A DNA stretch of 44,722 bases from Tabrizicola sp. (GCA_016792685.1 JAEULQ010000005.1:1-44722), one strand, 5' to 3'. Numbered from the stretch's first letter, positions 17,778-26,939 are shown. The notes: generated by a model from the letters alone, not told the origin. Translations and numbers: made by a program.

Positions 17778-18751
17778 GCTGCAAGCTCGAGTTCAGCGAA
17801 GGCCTGTTCCAGAAGCTGGATCACCTCGGCCGGCTCAGTGGAGGTCAGGATCGCCTCGCGGGCATGGGGAAGACCGGCCTCGTCCAGGTACCAGCCAAGG
17901 TGCTTGCGGGCCATCCGCAGACCAAGGTCCCGGCCGTAGAACGTGAGCATGTCCTCATAATGATCCAGGATCATCCGGCCGAGCGCGCCGCCTTCGGGGA
18001 CGTTCGGGGCGGGCGTGCCGAAGACCTCATGCGCGACTTGGGCAAGCTTCCAGGGCGCGCCCTGGGCGCCGCGACCGATCATCACGCCATCAGCGCCGGA
18101 CAGGCGGAGGGCTTCTTTCGCCGTGTCAGTATCGGTGATGTCGCCATTGGCGATGACGGGGATCGTGACGGCCTCCTTGACCGCGCGGATCGCGGACCAA
18201 TCGGCATGGCCCTTGTAGAATTGGCAACGGGTGCGGCCGTGGATCGTGATCATCTGCACACCCGCGCCTTCTGCCCTGCGGGCAAGTTCGGGGGCATTGT
18301 GCAGCGTGTCGTCCCAGCCGAGCCGAGTCTTGAGTGTGACGGGGACCTTGACGGCCTTCACCACCGCGTCGATCAGCGTCAGCGCCAGGTCGAGGTCCCG
18401 CAGGAGAGCCGAGCCACAAAGCCCGGTCGTCACCCGCTTCGATGGGCAGCCCATGTTGATGTCGATGATCCGGGCCCCCTGCCCTTCGACAAAGCGCGCG
18501 GCTTCGGCCATCCAATAAGGCTCCCGGCCTGCCAGCTGGACGCTTGTCGCCTGTTCGCCAAAGCCGAGCTCTGCCCGGGCGCGGGCCTCGGGCTGGGCGC
18601 GCACGACTTCGGCGCTGGCGACCATTTCGCTGACCACCAGCCCGGCACCAAAACGCGCGACCAGCCGACGGAACGGCAGGTCGGTGATCCCGGCGAGAGG
18701 AGCGAGGAAGACCGGCGGGTCAAGCGTCAGGGAGCCGAGGGCGAGGGACAA
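17774..18751 (-). CDS. dusB: tRNA-dihydrouridine synthase DusB (NifR3)
   Basis: A 325-residue FMN enzyme that reduces uridine to dihydrouridine in the tRNA D-loop; the Rhodobacter homologue is called NifR3 from its place before ntrBC. Motifs: [14 protein letters not shown], the catalytic-cysteine segment [13 protein letters not shown] (Cys102), [17 protein letters not shown] and the FMN phosphate site NGDITD...[14 protein letters not shown] chose TTG 18751 because AAGGATAAGG sits directly upstream and the length then matches the family. An ATG at 18847 in the same frame would add a poor 32-residue extension that crosses the likely promoter. Confidence 0.96.
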   Translation of the reverse strand: MSLALGSLTLDPPVFLAPLAGITDLPFRRLVARFGAGLVVSEMVASAEVVRAQPEARARAELGFGEQATSVQLAGREPYWMAEAARFVEGQGARIIDINMGCPSKRVTTGLCGSALLRDLDLALTLIDAVVKAVKVPVTLKTRLGWDDTLHNAPELARRAEGAGVQMITIHGRTRCQFYKGHADWSAIRAVKEAVTIPVIANGDITDTDTAKEALRLSGADGVMIGRGAQGAPWKLAQVAHEVFGTPAPNVPEGGALGRMILDHYEDMLTFYGRDLGLRMARKHLGWYLDEAGLPHAREAILTSTEPAEVIQLLEQAFAELELAA

Positions 18752-18820
18752 AGCCTTATCCTTGTGCAGTTGCTTATGAGCTATCCCCTGGACAGGTCCG
18801 GACCAAGGCGATGCGGCCCA

Positions 18821-18849
18821 ATAATGACTGAAAAACATGCGATGCACAA
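18821..18849 (-). promoter_or_regulatory. Possible promoter of the dusB-ntrBC operon
   Basis: On the minus strand TTGTGC (18849-18844) is followed after 17 bases by CATTAT (18826-18821), about 70 bases before the TTG start of dusB. The -10 matches consensus at four of six bases; the -35 matches only TTG. It lies in the divergent gap with ispDF. Confidence 0.35.
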
Positions 18850-18927
18850 ATTTTAGGCAACTCCCGGGCGCAAGCGCCAGATTGTCATGCAGGTCGGGCT
18901 GGATTAGGCAGGGGCAAAGGAGACCGC

Positions 18928-20046
18928 ATGGACACAGCCGTCATCATCGTTGCAGCGGGTCGGGGCAGCCGCGTGGGCGGCGCTCTTCCGAAGCAATGGC
19001 AGATGCTGGCGGGAAAACCGGTTCTGGCCCATACGCTTGCGGCCTTTGCCGGGATGTCGGTCGTGCTGGTCATCCATCCCGAGGACCGGCCGATGGCCGA
19101 AACCCTTGGCGTGCGGCTGGTCGAAGGCGGGGCGACGCGGGATGCCTCGGTCCTGGCCGGTCTGCGGGCGCTGGCGGGGACTGGGGCTACCCGCGTGCTG
19201 ATCCACGACGGAGCACGGCCTCTCGTCAGTCGGGTGCTGGTCGACCGGCTGCTCCAGGCATTGGAAGATCATCCGGGCGCGGCCCCAGCACTGGCGGTGA
19301 CAGACGCACTTTGGCGCGGCAACGCGGGGCTTGTGTCTGGGACAGTGGACCGGGCGGGGCTCTATCGCGCGCAGACACCACAGGCGTTTCGCTTTGATGC
19401 CATTCTTGCGGCGCATCTGGCACATCCGGGCGGCGCGCTGGACGATGTCGAGGTCGCGCGGGCCGCGGGCCTTGACGTGGCCATCGTCGAGGGCGAGGAG
19501 AACAATCTGAAGCTGACTTACCCCGGCGACTTCGCCCGGGCCGAGGCAGTGCTGAAAGGGCAGTCGATGGATGTGCGCATGGGCAATGGCTATGACGTGC
19601 ACGCCTTTTGCGAAGGCGATCATGTCTGGCTCTGCGGGGTGAAGGTGCCGCATGGCAAGGGGCTGCTGGGCCATTCCGACGCCGATGTCGGCATGCATGC
19701 CTTGACCGACGCGATCTATGGCGCGCTGGCCGAGGGGGATATCGGGCGGCATTTCCCCCCCTCGGACCCACAGTGGAAGGGTGCGGCAAGCCATATCTTC
19801 CTTGGTCACGCGATCGGCCTTGCCACGGCGCGGGGTTACCGGCTGGCGAACTGCGATGTGACACTGGTTTGCGAGCGCCCGAAGATCGGCCCGCATGCCC
19901 TTGCCATGCAGACGGAATTGGCGCGGATCATGGGGGTTGAGACGGACCGGGTTTCGGTCAAGGCGACCACGTCGGAACGGCTGGGCTTCACCGGGCGCGA
20001 GGAAGGCATCGCGGCCTTGGCAACGGCCACACTGGTGAAGACATGA
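18928..20046 (+). CDS. ispDF: Bifunctional IspD/IspF isoprenoid enzyme
   Basis: A 372-residue fusion catalysing two steps of the MEP pathway. Residues 1 to about 212 are IspD (MEP cytidylyltransferase) with the nucleotide-binding [30 protein letters not shown] and the ending [15 protein letters not shown]. Residues about 214-372 are IspF (2-C-methyl-D-erythritol 2,4-cyclodiphosphate synthase) with GNGYDVHAF (metal ligands Asp and His), [16 protein letters not shown] and [10 protein letters not shown]. The fusion is usual in alphaproteobacteria. ATG 18928 follows AAAGGAG. The stop overlaps pgpA by four bases. Confidence 0.98.
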   Translation: MDTAVIIVAAGRGSRVGGALPKQWQMLAGKPVLAHTLAAFAGMSVVLVIHPEDRPMAETLGVRLVEGGATRDASVLAGLRALAGTGATRVLIHDGARPLVSRVLVDRLLQALEDHPGAAPALAVTDALWRGNAGLVSGTVDRAGLYRAQTPQAFRFDAILAAHLAHPGGALDDVEVARAAGLDVAIVEGEENNLKLTYPGDFARAEAVLKGQSMDVRMGNGYDVHAFCEGDHVWLCGVKVPHGKGLLGHSDADVGMHALTDAIYGALAEGDIGRHFPPSDPQWKGAASHIFLGHAIGLATARGYRLANCDVTLVCERPKIGPHALAMQTELARIMGVETDRVSVKATTSERLGFTGREEGIAALATATLVKT

Positions 20047-20549
20047 GTGCTCTGGTCGCCACCTTTTTCGGTGCAGGTCATCTGCGGCCCGCCAGTGGCA
20101 CCTGGGCCAGTGCGATCACCGTGGCTCTGGCGATTGCCGCCTATCAGGCCGGATGGGGGCTTGCGGTACCGTTGGGCTTCGTGGTGGCGACGCTGGCCGG
20201 ATTCTGGGCCGTACCACTGTATCTGCGCAAGACCGGGGGAGAGGATCCTTCGGAAGTGGTGATCGACGAGGTTGCCGGTCAGTTGCTGGCCCTTTCCTTC
20301 ACGGTCATCCCCTTGTGGAACCATGGGGTGCCGGACCTGCTCTTCGGGGCCTGGCCGGGTTGGGTGGCACCATTCCTCCTTTTCCGGCTGTTCGACATCT
20401 GGAAGCCCTGGCTTGTCGGACGGGCGGATCGGCGCGGCGATGCGGCGGGGGTGATGCTGGACGACCTTTGGGCAGGGCTTTTCGCCGGGGTCGTCTCGAT
20501 GGGGTTGGCGGGCGTCTATCATGGGGCGGTGGAGCCATGGCTGGGCTGA
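20043..20549 (+). CDS. pgpA: Phosphatidylglycerophosphatase A
   Basis: A 168-residue inner-membrane lipid phosphatase that converts phosphatidylglycerophosphate to phosphatidylglycerol. The N-terminal [16 protein letters not shown] corresponds to the family's GxGxxPxAPGTxGS segment, [20 protein letters not shown] is the acidic catalytic region, and [10 protein letters not shown] and [11 protein letters not shown] follow. Several hydrophobic helices are present. Its ATG overlaps the ispDF stop (ATGA), and its last 13 bases overlap pncC. Confidence 0.95.
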   Translation: MSALVATFFGAGHLRPASGTWASAITVALAIAAYQAGWGLAVPLGFVVATLAGFWAVPLYLRKTGGEDPSEVVIDEVAGQLLALSFTVIPLWNHGVPDLLFGAWPGWVAPFLLFRLFDIWKPWLVGRADRRGDAAGVMLDDLWAGLFAGVVSMGLAGVYHGAVEPWLG

Positions 20550-21013
20550 CAGTGGAAGCGCTTCTGGCGCAGGCCAGATTCTGGGGTTTGAAGATCGCGA
20601 CGGCGGAAAGCTGTACCGGGGGTATGCTGGCTGCAGCGCTGACCGATGTGGCGGGATCGTCGGATGTGTTCGACCGCGGCTTCGTCACCTATTCGAACGA
20701 CGCCAAGATCGAGCTGCTGGGCGTGTCGAAACGGGTCTTGCGGGACCATGGTGCGGTTTCCGAGCCCGTGGCACGGGAAATGGCCGAAGGGGCGCTGTCG
20801 CGATCCCGGGCCGACCTTGCCGTGTCTATCACCGGCATCGCCGGGCCGGGCGGGTCGGAGTTCAAGCCTGAGGGGCGGGTGTGTTTCGCGCTGGCCCGCA
20901 AGGGGCACGAGACGGTCAGCGAGACGGTCGAATTCGGCGCATTAGGCCGGGCAAAGGTGCGCAAAGCCGCGACAGACCATGCTTTGGCGCTCTTGAAGCG
21001 GGCGCTGGACTGA
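20537..21013 (+). CDS. pncC: Nicotinamide-nucleotide amidohydrolase PncC (CinA C-terminal domain)
   Basis: A 158-residue stand-alone CinA C-terminal domain. The family deamidates nicotinamide mononucleotide in NAD salvage. Conserved segments visible are [41 protein letters not shown] and [23 protein letters not shown]. The N-terminal molybdopterin-binding domain of full CinA is absent, as in short PncC proteins. ATG 20537 lies inside the pgpA end, with GGAG three bases upstream; the open frame extends farther up but only antiparallel to known pgpA coding. Third gene of the ispDF-pgpA-pncC unit. Confidence 0.92.
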   Translation: MAGLTVEALLAQARFWGLKIATAESCTGGMLAAALTDVAGSSDVFDRGFVTYSNDAKIELLGVSKRVLRDHGAVSEPVAREMAEGALSRSRADLAVSITGIAGPGGSEFKPEGRVCFALARKGHETVSETVEFGALGRAKVRKAATDHALALLKRALD

Positions 21014-21079
21014 TCCTGCTATCGGTCAGGAATTCGGCAATTGGCGGGTTTGTCTGCCTGTTTTTGCGGCAGTTGAAGA

Positions 21080-21122
21080 ATTGCCGCTTTTGCAGGCGAC
21101 TGCAGAAGGCATTGCCGCTTTT
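21080..21122 (+). repeat. 12-base direct repeat upstream of amtB
   Basis: ATTGCCGCTTTT occurs at 21080-21091 and again at 21111-21122, 31 bases apart start to start, about three turns of the helix. The pair lies 54-96 bases before the ammonium transporter start in a 160-base gap. The spacing fits two same-face binding sites for a regulator. Which one is unknown; NtrC is a candidate only by gene context. Confidence 0.4.
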
Positions 21123-21175
21123 CCCAGCCGCCCAATCCCGGTTTGTCACCCGAAACGAGATTCCCGGGGGACCCC

Positions 21176-22354
21176 ATGAACGCAGCCGACACAGCCTTTA
21201 TCCTGATCGCAACCGCGCTGGTCCTTTTCATGACCCTGCCGGGCCTGGCGCTGTTCTACGGCGGTCTGGTGCGGGCGCGAAACGTGCTGTCCGTCTTCAT
21301 GCACTGCTTTGCCATCGCCTGCCTGATGAGCGTCTTGTGGTTTGTCGTCGGCTATTCCATCGCCTTTGGCGGCGGCAATGCCTGGTGGGGCGGGCTATCA
21401 AAGGCATTTCTTGCCGGGGTCACCACCGAGAGCCTGACCGGCAGTCTGCCCGAAGTCTTGTTCTTCGCCTACCAGATGACCTTTGCCATCATCACGCCGG
21501 CGCTGATCATCGGCGCCTATGTCGAGCGGATCGGTTTTGGTTTCGTGCTCCTATTCTCGGCGCTTTGGATGCTGGTCGTCTATGCACCCGTCGCGCACTG
21601 GATCTGGGGCGGGGGCATGCTGGCCGATGGCGGCATCCTTGGCGAGACGGGCGTGCGGGACTTTGCGGGCGGGATCGTGGTGCATGAAACGGCGGGCCTT
21701 GCCGCACTAGTAATCGCGATGATCCTGGGACCTCGCAAGCACCGCACCACGCCGCCGCATCAGCCGGGCATGGTGATGATCGGCGCGGCGATGCTCTGGG
21801 TCGGCTGGTTCGGGTTCAACGGCGGCTCGGCGCTGGCGGCGAACGGTCAGGCCGCGATGGCATTGACGGTCACGCATCTTTCCGCCGCTGCGGCCAGCCT
21901 GACCTGGGCGCTGTGGGAGCGGATCAAGTTCGGGCGCGCCTCGCTGGTCGGTCTGGTGACGGGGACGATTGCCGGACTGGCCTCGATCACCCCAGCCTCG
22001 GGTTTTGTCGGTCCGCTCGAAGCCCTGGTGATCGGTGCCGTGGCGGGCGTTCTGTGCCAGGAGGCAGTCGGCCTGATCCGCACGAAGCTCCGGATCGATG
22101 ACACGCTCGATGTCTTTGCCGTGCATGGCGTTGGCGGCATCTTCGGGACGGTGATGATTGCCGTCTTCGGCGCCGGCACCTGGGCCGCGCAGTTGGGCGG
22201 GCTGGCGATCGTGGGGGTCTGGACCGTCGGCCTGACCTTTGTGCTGGTCAAGCTTGTGTCGCTGGTCACGCCCCTGCGCGTTGACATCGAGACCGAAACC
22301 AATGGCCTTGACCTCTCGGTCCACGGCGAACGGGCCTATGAGCTGACCTCTTAA
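21176..22354 (+). CDS. amtB: Ammonium transporter (Amt family)
   Basis: A 392-residue inner-membrane channel with about 11 hydrophobic helices and no separate signal peptide. It moves NH4+/NH3 into the cell. Family signatures: GLALFYGGLVRARNVLS near the start, DFAGGIVVHETAGLAALV (first pore His), MLWVGWFGFNGGSALAANG, and DVFAVHGVGGIFGTVM (second pore His). ATG 21176 has GGGGGA upstream; an earlier ATG (21143) would add 11 residues without a ribosome site. Unusually no glnK lies next to it. The stop overlaps that of the convergent esterase by four bases (TTAA). Confidence 0.93.
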   Translation: MNAADTAFILIATALVLFMTLPGLALFYGGLVRARNVLSVFMHCFAIACLMSVLWFVVGYSIAFGGGNAWWGGLSKAFLAGVTTESLTGSLPEVLFFAYQMTFAIITPALIIGAYVERIGFGFVLLFSALWMLVVYAPVAHWIWGGGMLADGGILGETGVRDFAGGIVVHETAGLAALVIAMILGPRKHRTTPPHQPGMVMIGAAMLWVGWFGFNGGSALAANGQAAMALTVTHLSAAAASLTWALWERIKFGRASLVGLVTGTIAGLASITPASGFVGPLEALVIGAVAGVLCQEAVGLIRTKLRIDDTLDVFAVHGVGGIFGTVMIAVFGAGTWAAQLGGLAIVGVWTVGLTFVLVKLVSLVTPLRVDIETETNGLDLSVHGERAYELTS

Positions 22355-23217
22355 GGGTAGGCCTTGAAGAACCGCAGGATTTCGGCGTTCGCGTCGATTT
22401 CCTGCGTCTTGCCTTCGGAAAGCCGGGCCTTGCGTCCCCCGGGCCAGTGATGTGCCCCGCCCTCGATGGTGATGAGGCGTAGCACAACCGCACTGCCGCT
22501 GGCGTAGTCGGTCACTGTCACCGAGGTGCCATCGTCCTTGCGGTCGATCGTGCGACTGGCTTTGGTCACACTTCCCCAGGGCGCGAGGAAGGCCTGCACC
22601 ACCGAGGCGACCGAGGCGAAGTCGGTGCGGGTGATGCTGGTGTCGCCCTGGCCACCCTCATAGGGCACCATGCTGTCGGCCGTTCCGTGGATGATCAGGG
22701 CCGGAACCTGGCCCTTTACCCGGGTCCGCTGGGTGTCCATCGTGCCAGCCACCCCGGCGACCGCGCGGACGAGCCCGGGGTTTCGCGCGGCAAATGTCTC
22801 GGCCATGATCGCACCGTTCGACATGCCGGTAAGGTAGACGCCCGTGCCGTCTACGCCGAAACGAGAGGCGGCGTCCCTGATGACGTCGGTCAGGAAGGTC
22901 AGGTCGTTGACGCCCCGGCGCGCGGCAGAACCGCAGCAGTAGCCGCCGTTCCAGGTAAGAAGCCGGTCTCCGCGCCGCCCGGTCCCGGCGGGGAAGACCA
23001 CCGCGAACCCCGCCCGCGTGGCCGCGCGTCCGAGGCCTGAAGCGGATGCGAATTGGTCGGGGTCCCCTCCCCCGCCGTGAAGCGCAAGGATGAGGGGCGC
23101 GCCTTTCGGATTGGCGGGAAGCTCGATCCGGTAGCTGCGGTCGCCAAGACGGATGGTCTCGGCATAGGCGGGAAGCGAAATGAACAGGACGGCAATCAGC
23201 AGGACAAACTTGCGCAT
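22351..23217 (-). CDS. Secreted PHB-depolymerase/feruloyl-esterase-like hydrolase
   Basis: A 288-residue alpha/beta hydrolase with a clear signal peptide (MRKFVLLIAVLFISLPAYA). It belongs to the LpqC/PHB depolymerase-type esterases: oxyanion segment PLILALHGGGGDPDQF, nucleophile elbow LTGMSNGAIM with Ser133, acid region HGTADSMVPYEGG, and catalytic His in TIEGGAHHWPGG. A CC pair (GGYCCGSAARRGVNDLTFL) is typical of the group. Substrate may be a polyester, feruloyl ester or other ester. The ATG start is well set by the signal peptide. Next upstream on the same strand is the COQ10-like gene, 57 bases away. Confidence 0.85.
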   Translation of the reverse strand: MRKFVLLIAVLFISLPAYAETIRLGDRSYRIELPANPKGAPLILALHGGGGDPDQFASASGLGRAATRAGFAVVFPAGTGRRGDRLLTWNGGYCCGSAARRGVNDLTFLTDVIRDAASRFGVDGTGVYLTGMSNGAIMAETFAARNPGLVRAVAGVAGTMDTQRTRVKGQVPALIIHGTADSMVPYEGGQGDTSITRTDFASVASVVQAFLAPWGSVTKASRTIDRKDDGTSVTVTDYASGSAVVLRLITIEGGAHHWPGGRKARLSEGKTQEIDANAEILRFFKAYP

Positions 23218-23274
23218 TGGAAACCTCCGGTCGGTTCTGGGGGTTTCACGCCGCCGAGGCCCACTTCCGTCGCG

Positions 23275-23733
23275 TCAAAGCGGGGCCGGGCCGTAGAGTT
23301 CCGCCGCCCGGCGTTCGAACGCCCGCACGACGCGGGTCATGGCGTCATTGAAGACGACCCCGATGATCCCTTGCAGGATGGCGTTGCGGAATTCGAAATC
23401 GACGTGGAAGTCGATTTCGCAGCCGCCCGGTATGTCCCGGAAGGCCCAGTTCGACTTCATGTGCCGGAAGGGCCCGTCCAGGTATTCGGTGTCGATCTTC
23501 ATCTGGTCAGGCCAGAGGGTGACCCGGCTGCCGAACCGTTCGCGAAAGACCTTGAAGCTGATGACGAGATCCGCCTCCATCTCCTCACCACCCGGCTCGA
23601 CCGGACGGCGTGTGCGGATGCGGGCCGCAGAGTTCCAGGGCAGGAATTTCGGATAGGAATTCACATCGGCCACCAGATCATACATCTGGCGGGCGGTGTA
23701 GGGCAGGCGTTTGGTCTCGGAATGAGTTGGCAT
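23275..23733 (-). CDS. COQ10/RatA-like START-domain protein
   Basis: A 152-residue single-domain START-like (polyketide cyclase) protein. It starts MPTHSETKRLPYTARQMYDLVADVNSYPKFLPW, the classic opening of COQ10/RatA/YfjG proteins, and keeps FRERFGSRVTL, LDGPFRHMKSNWAF and the long C-terminal helix (VFNDAMTRVVRAFERRA). Family members bind coenzyme Q or a related lipid and help respiratory electron transfer; the E. coli member was also described as a ribosome-binding toxin. In alphaproteobacteria the ubiquinone role is more likely. No partner antitoxin-like gene is adjacent. Confidence 0.88.
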   Translation of the reverse strand: MPTHSETKRLPYTARQMYDLVADVNSYPKFLPWNSAARIRTRRPVEPGGEEMEADLVISFKVFRERFGSRVTLWPDQMKIDTEYLDGPFRHMKSNWAFRDIPGGCEIDFHVDFEFRNAILQGIIGVVFNDAMTRVVRAFERRAAELYGPAPL

Positions 23734-23861
23734 CGCGGTCTGGTCGTTTCGCGCATGATGTGGCTTGGCTGGCCGGCAAGATCAAGCGGGCGTGATGACA
23801 CGGCTCGCCAACTGTGACTTTGACCTGTAGGAATGGGGCGCGAACAACCGGAAGCCTGCCC

Positions 23862-24413
23862 ATGCCCGACCGTCCCTATGTGATCGACCAGATGATCAGC
23901 GCCAAGTCCATCGCCGCAAGGGTCGAGGGCCTGGCGCGCGAGATTACCCAGCATTTCAAGGGCACAGACAAGCTGGTGGTCGTGGGCCTTCTGCGCGGAT
24001 CCTTCGTCTTCATCGCCGATCTGGTCCGCGAGATCGAGCTGCCGGTCGAGGTGGATTTCCTCGAGGCCTCCAGCTACGGCGACGCCATGCATTCCAGCCG
24101 CGAGGTCCGCATCCTGAAGGACCTGCGGGGCGAGATCGCGGGCCGTGATGTTCTGGTTGTCGAAGACATCGTCGACACCGGCTTCACGCTGCACCATGTC
24201 ATTCACCTTCTGCAGGCGCGTGAGCCGAAGCGACTGAAGGTCTGTGCCCTGCTCGACAAGCCGTCACGGCGGGAAGTTGCGGTCAAGGCCGACTGGACCG
24301 GATTCGAGATTCCTGACGAATTTGTCGTGGGTTACGGCATCGACTTCGCGCAACGGAATCGCAATCTGCCCTATATCGGCAAGGTTCGGTTTACCGAAGG
24401 GACCGGTGGGTGA
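23862..24413 (+). CDS. hpt: Hypoxanthine phosphoribosyltransferase
   Basis: A 183-residue purine salvage enzyme that makes IMP (and possibly GMP) from the base and PRPP. The PRPP-binding motif [14 protein letters not shown] is at 97-110, the flexible-loop segment [18 protein letters not shown] at 68-85, and [18 protein letters not shown] near 41-58. The C-terminal [23 protein letters not shown] is the base-binding end of the family. ATG 23862 gives normal length; the frame is open 48 bases further up without a good start. Its TGA overlaps the GTG of a small gene. Confidence 0.96.
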   Translation: MPDRPYVIDQMISAKSIAARVEGLAREITQHFKGTDKLVVVGLLRGSFVFIADLVREIELPVEVDFLEASSYGDAMHSSREVRILKDLRGEIAGRDVLVVEDIVDTGFTLHHVIHLLQAREPKRLKVCALLDKPSRREVAVKADWTGFEIPDEFVVGYGIDFAQRNRNLPYIGKVRFTEGTGG

Positions 24414-24586
24414 ACTATCTCAACTGGCTTGTCCGGGCGAAACGATGGGCACAGAGCCCGCCCTCGGATCGCAGGGTCAAGTTGGTATTCGGGGTGGTTG
24501 CAATCTGCCTGGTGATCGCGGGCATCGAATACTTCGGACTTTGGCCCGCCTGGATGACGTTGGACCGCCGAGGGTTCAATCCCTGA
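24410..24586 (+). CDS. 58-codon small membrane-type protein overlapping hpt
   Basis: A short frame beginning GTG at 24410, overlapping the hpt stop (GTGA), and ending TGA at 24584-24586. It encodes [13 protein letters not shown], then polar [11 protein letters not shown], then a hydrophobic run [14 protein letters not shown] and [20 protein letters not shown]. The layout suggests one transmembrane helix with a positively charged inside. The coupled start, membrane-helix composition and fit between hpt and the cytochrome gene support a real gene. I recall similar small proteins in Rhodobacteraceae next to hpt, but cannot verify. Function unknown. Confidence 0.7.
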   Translation: MNYLNWLVRAKRWAQSPPSDRRVKLVFGVVAICLVIAGIEYFGLWPAWMTLDRRGFNP

Positions 24587-24644
24587 TTGGACCCAGCCGG
24601 ATGGCTGATATAGGCTTCCGGTTGTGACAAAGGTGGAGGACGCG

Positions 24645-25532
24645 ATGCGGTTGCTGCGCTGGCTGTTCGTTCTGGGCTTGATCACGGCGGGTGCCGTCTG
24701 GTTCTTGGCCCGTCCGAAGCCAATGACCGAGCCCGCGCTGGCGGGCCTTGCTGGCGATGTCGCGCGGGGCGAGCTGGTCTTCTGGGGCGCAGGTTGCGCG
24801 TCCTGCCACATGGCCGCAGGGGCAAAGGGCGAGGCGCAGTTGGTCCTTTCGGGAGGCCAGCGCTTTCCTTCGGACTTCGGCACCTTCATCGCACCGAACA
24901 TCAGCCAGGACCCTGCGCAGGGAATCGGCGGCTGGTCGCTGCTGGATCTTGCCAATGCGGTGACGCGCGGGGTCAGCCCCGAGGGCGAGCATTACTTCCC
25001 CGCCCTGCCCTATGCGTCCTATGCCAAGATGGAGCTGCAGGATGTGGCGGACCTTTACGCTTATCTGAAGACCCTGCCCGCCGATCCGACGCCCAGTGCC
25101 GAACATGAGCTGGCTTTTCCCTTCTCGCGGCGCGAGGCCGTGGGGGTATGGAAACTGTTGTTCCTGAACGACGATTGGGCGCTGCCGGGCAATCTGACCC
25201 CGACCGTCGCGCGGGGCCGTTACATTGCCGAGGCGCTGGCACATTGCGGCGAGTGTCACACGCCGCGCAATCTGATGGGCGGGATGGACAAGTCGCGCTG
25301 GCTGGGCGGGGCGCCAAACCCCACGGGTGAGGGAAAGATCCCCAACATCACACCGGGCAAGCTCGGCTGGACCGCGCCGGACATCGTGCAATACTTGACC
25401 ACCGGCTTCACGCCGGATTTCGACGTGGTGGGCGGACACATGGCACATGTGGTGGAGAACATGGCCAGGCTTCCGGAAAGCGACCGGCAGGCCGTGGCGG
25501 AATACCTGCTGGCGGTGCCGAACGTCGAGTAA
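24645..25532 (+). CDS. Membrane-anchored dihaem cytochrome c
   Basis: A 295-residue protein with an N-terminal hydrophobic anchor (LLRWLFVLGLITAGAVWFLA) and two c-type haem sites: CASCH at 51-55 and CGECH at 201-205. Candidate axial Met ligands are in the C-terminal parts of each domain. The arrangement resembles the cytochrome subunits of alcohol, sorbitol or aldehyde dehydrogenases, and generic dihaem electron carriers; no dehydrogenase lies nearby. Periplasmic side of the inner membrane. I prefer ATG 24645 (GGAGG six bases upstream) over GTG 24624. Confidence 0.88.
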   Translation: MRLLRWLFVLGLITAGAVWFLARPKPMTEPALAGLAGDVARGELVFWGAGCASCHMAAGAKGEAQLVLSGGQRFPSDFGTFIAPNISQDPAQGIGGWSLLDLANAVTRGVSPEGEHYFPALPYASYAKMELQDVADLYAYLKTLPADPTPSAEHELAFPFSRREAVGVWKLLFLNDDWALPGNLTPTVARGRYIAEALAHCGECHTPRNLMGGMDKSRWLGGAPNPTGEGKIPNITPGKLGWTAPDIVQYLTTGFTPDFDVVGGHMAHVVENMARLPESDRQAVAEYLLAVPNVE

Positions 25533-25587
25533 GTCCGAGCCGCCGCGCTTAACCCGGATTTAACCTTGGCGGGGCAGGATTGCGGCC

Positions 25588-25824
25588 ATGGAACCCGCCC
25601 GGCACGCACAGCGCTTGACCGATCCCGAAGCCTGGATCGAACTTGTCTTTTCGGCCAAGGCGGCCCAGGGCGGCGTGGTGCGGCGCGCGATCGGCTGGGT
25701 GGCCACCGAAGTCGGGCATGACCGGTTCATCGCCGAAGTGCGCCGCCGGGGCTTTCACCTGCTCGTCACCCAGAACCAATACATCGTGGTCTGCAATCCC
25801 GGACCAGTCAGGATGCTCTTCTGA
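25588..25824 (+). CDS. Small conserved-looking hypothetical protein (78 aa)
   Basis: A 78-residue protein without signal or membrane helix. It has an N-terminal ERL-type helix region (LTDPEAWIELVFSAKAAQGGVVRRAIGWVATEVGHDRFIAEVRRRGF), then a short beta pair (HLLVTQNQYIVVCNPGPVRMLF). Similar small proteins occur near lipA or tryptophan genes in Rhodobacteraceae and are sometimes labelled as anthranilate isomerase relatives, a name the sequence does not support. No function can be given. It ends at the first of two hairpins and is convergent with lipA. Confidence 0.6.
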   Translation: MEPARHAQRLTDPEAWIELVFSAKAAQGGVVRRAIGWVATEVGHDRFIAEVRRRGFHLLVTQNQYIVVCNPGPVRMLF

Positions 25825-25868
25825 TTTTCGCAGAAAATCAGTGCACGACTTTTCTGCGAAAAGTCGTG
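25821..25868. terminator. Tandem hairpins between a small gene and lipA
   Basis: Two perfect dyads in succession. CTGATTTTC-GCA-GAAAATCAG (25821-25841) has a 9-base stem. CACGACTTTT pairs with AAAAGTCGTG around CTGCG (25844-25868), a 10-base stem. The first overlaps the stop codon of the 78-residue gene, the second lies one base from the lipA stop. Their cores are reverse complements of each other (TTTTCGCAGAAAA against TTTTCTGCGAAAA). Likely a bidirectional terminator. Confidence 0.7.
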
Positions 25869-25869
25869 A

Positions 25870-26814
25870 TCAGCGTTTCCCAGTTTGACGAGCCGAACGC
25901 ATCCGGGCGAAATCGTCGCCGGCGTGGTAGGAGGACCGGGTCAGCGGCGTGGCCGAGACCATCAGGAATCCCTTGCCCCAGGCCGCAGTCTCATAGGCCT
26001 TGAATTCGTCCGGTGTCACGAAGCGGGCGATAGAATGGTGCTTCGGCGTCGGCTGCAGGTATTGGCCAATGGTCAGGAAATCGACATCGGCCGAGCGCAT
26101 GTCGTCCATCACCTGCAGGACCGCCGGCCGATCCTCGCCCAGGCCCACCATGATTCCGGATTTCGTGAACATGGTCGGGTCAAGTTCCTTCACGCGCTGA
26201 AGCAGGCGCAAGGAGTGGAAGTAGCGCGCGCCTGGGCGAACCTCGTGATAGAGGCCCGGCACGGTTTCGAGATTGTGGTTGAACACATCCGGCCGCGCCT
26301 CGACCACCTTTTCCAGTGCAGAAGGCGGGCATTTCAGGAAATCGGGGGTCAGGACTTCGATGGTCGTTTCAGGCGAACGGTGCCGGATCGCGCGGATGGT
26401 CTGGGCGAAATGCTCGGCCCCGCCATCGTCAAGGTCATCGCGATCGACCGAGGTGACGACGACATGCGAGAGGCCAAGCTCCGAGACCGCATGGGCGACC
26501 CGGCCCGGCTCGAAAGCGTCAAGCGTCTGCGGCTTGCCGGTGGCCACATTGCAGAAGGTGCAGCCGCGGGTGCAGATCTCGCCCATGATCATCATGGTGG
26601 CGTGGCCCTGGCTCCAGCATTCGCCGACATTCGGGCAGCCCGCTTCCTCGCAGACGGTGACGAGTTTCTTTTCGCGCAGGATGTCGCGGGTCTTCTTGTA
26701 GCCCTCAGATGTCGGGGCCTTGACGCGAATCCACGCGGGTTTTTTCGGCTGGGCGTTGTCGGCCCGGTGCGCCTTTTCGGGATGACGCACTTCTGGAAGC
26801 TTGAGGTCGCGCAC
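25870..26814 (-). CDS. lipA: Lipoyl synthase
   Basis: A 314-residue radical SAM enzyme that inserts two sulfurs into octanoyl groups on lipoate-dependent enzymes. The auxiliary cluster cysteines are Cys55, Cys60 and Cys66 ([12 protein letters not shown]). The radical SAM cluster is C81-x3-C85-x2-C88 (CTRGCTFC). The C-terminal RSSYHAGDD contains the serine that ligates the auxiliary cluster in known structures. The start is GTG 26814, with AGGGGG about nine bases upstream; the longer open frame upstream overlaps the divergent aquaporin leader. Confidence 0.97.
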   Translation of the reverse strand: MRDLKLPEVRHPEKAHRADNAQPKKPAWIRVKAPTSEGYKKTRDILREKKLVTVCEEAGCPNVGECWSQGHATMMIMGEICTRGCTFCNVATGKPQTLDAFEPGRVAHAVSELGLSHVVVTSVDRDDLDDGGAEHFAQTIRAIRHRSPETTIEVLTPDFLKCPPSALEKVVEARPDVFNHNLETVPGLYHEVRPGARYFHSLRLLQRVKELDPTMFTKSGIMVGLGEDRPAVLQVMDDMRSADVDFLTIGQYLQPTPKHHSIARFVTPDEFKAYETAAWGKGFLMVSATPLTRSSYHAGDDFARMRSARQTGKR

Positions 26815-26939
26815 GAAAAATTCCCCCTGACCACCTTGCTGGTACTGAGATAGGCCGATTTCGCGACCATGGCAACGCGATGAGCCCCCCTTCCGGCGCC
26901 GCAAGCCATTGCGCAGCGTGCAATACAACGGAGACCCCT

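Noticed and set aside
18928-20046. Frameshift fusion of two separate genes ispD and ispF
   Set aside because: The fused ispDF form is normal in alphaproteobacteria and both halves are complete.
21030-21060. Sigma-54 promoter upstream of amtB
   Set aside because: TGGCGGGTTTGTCTGCC has GG and GC 11 bases apart instead of 10, and NtrC here lacks the sigma-54 loop.
23275-23733. Toxin of a RatA/RatB toxin-antitoxin pair
   Set aside because: No RatB-like partner lies beside it, and the sequence fits the COQ10-type lipid-binding role equally or better.
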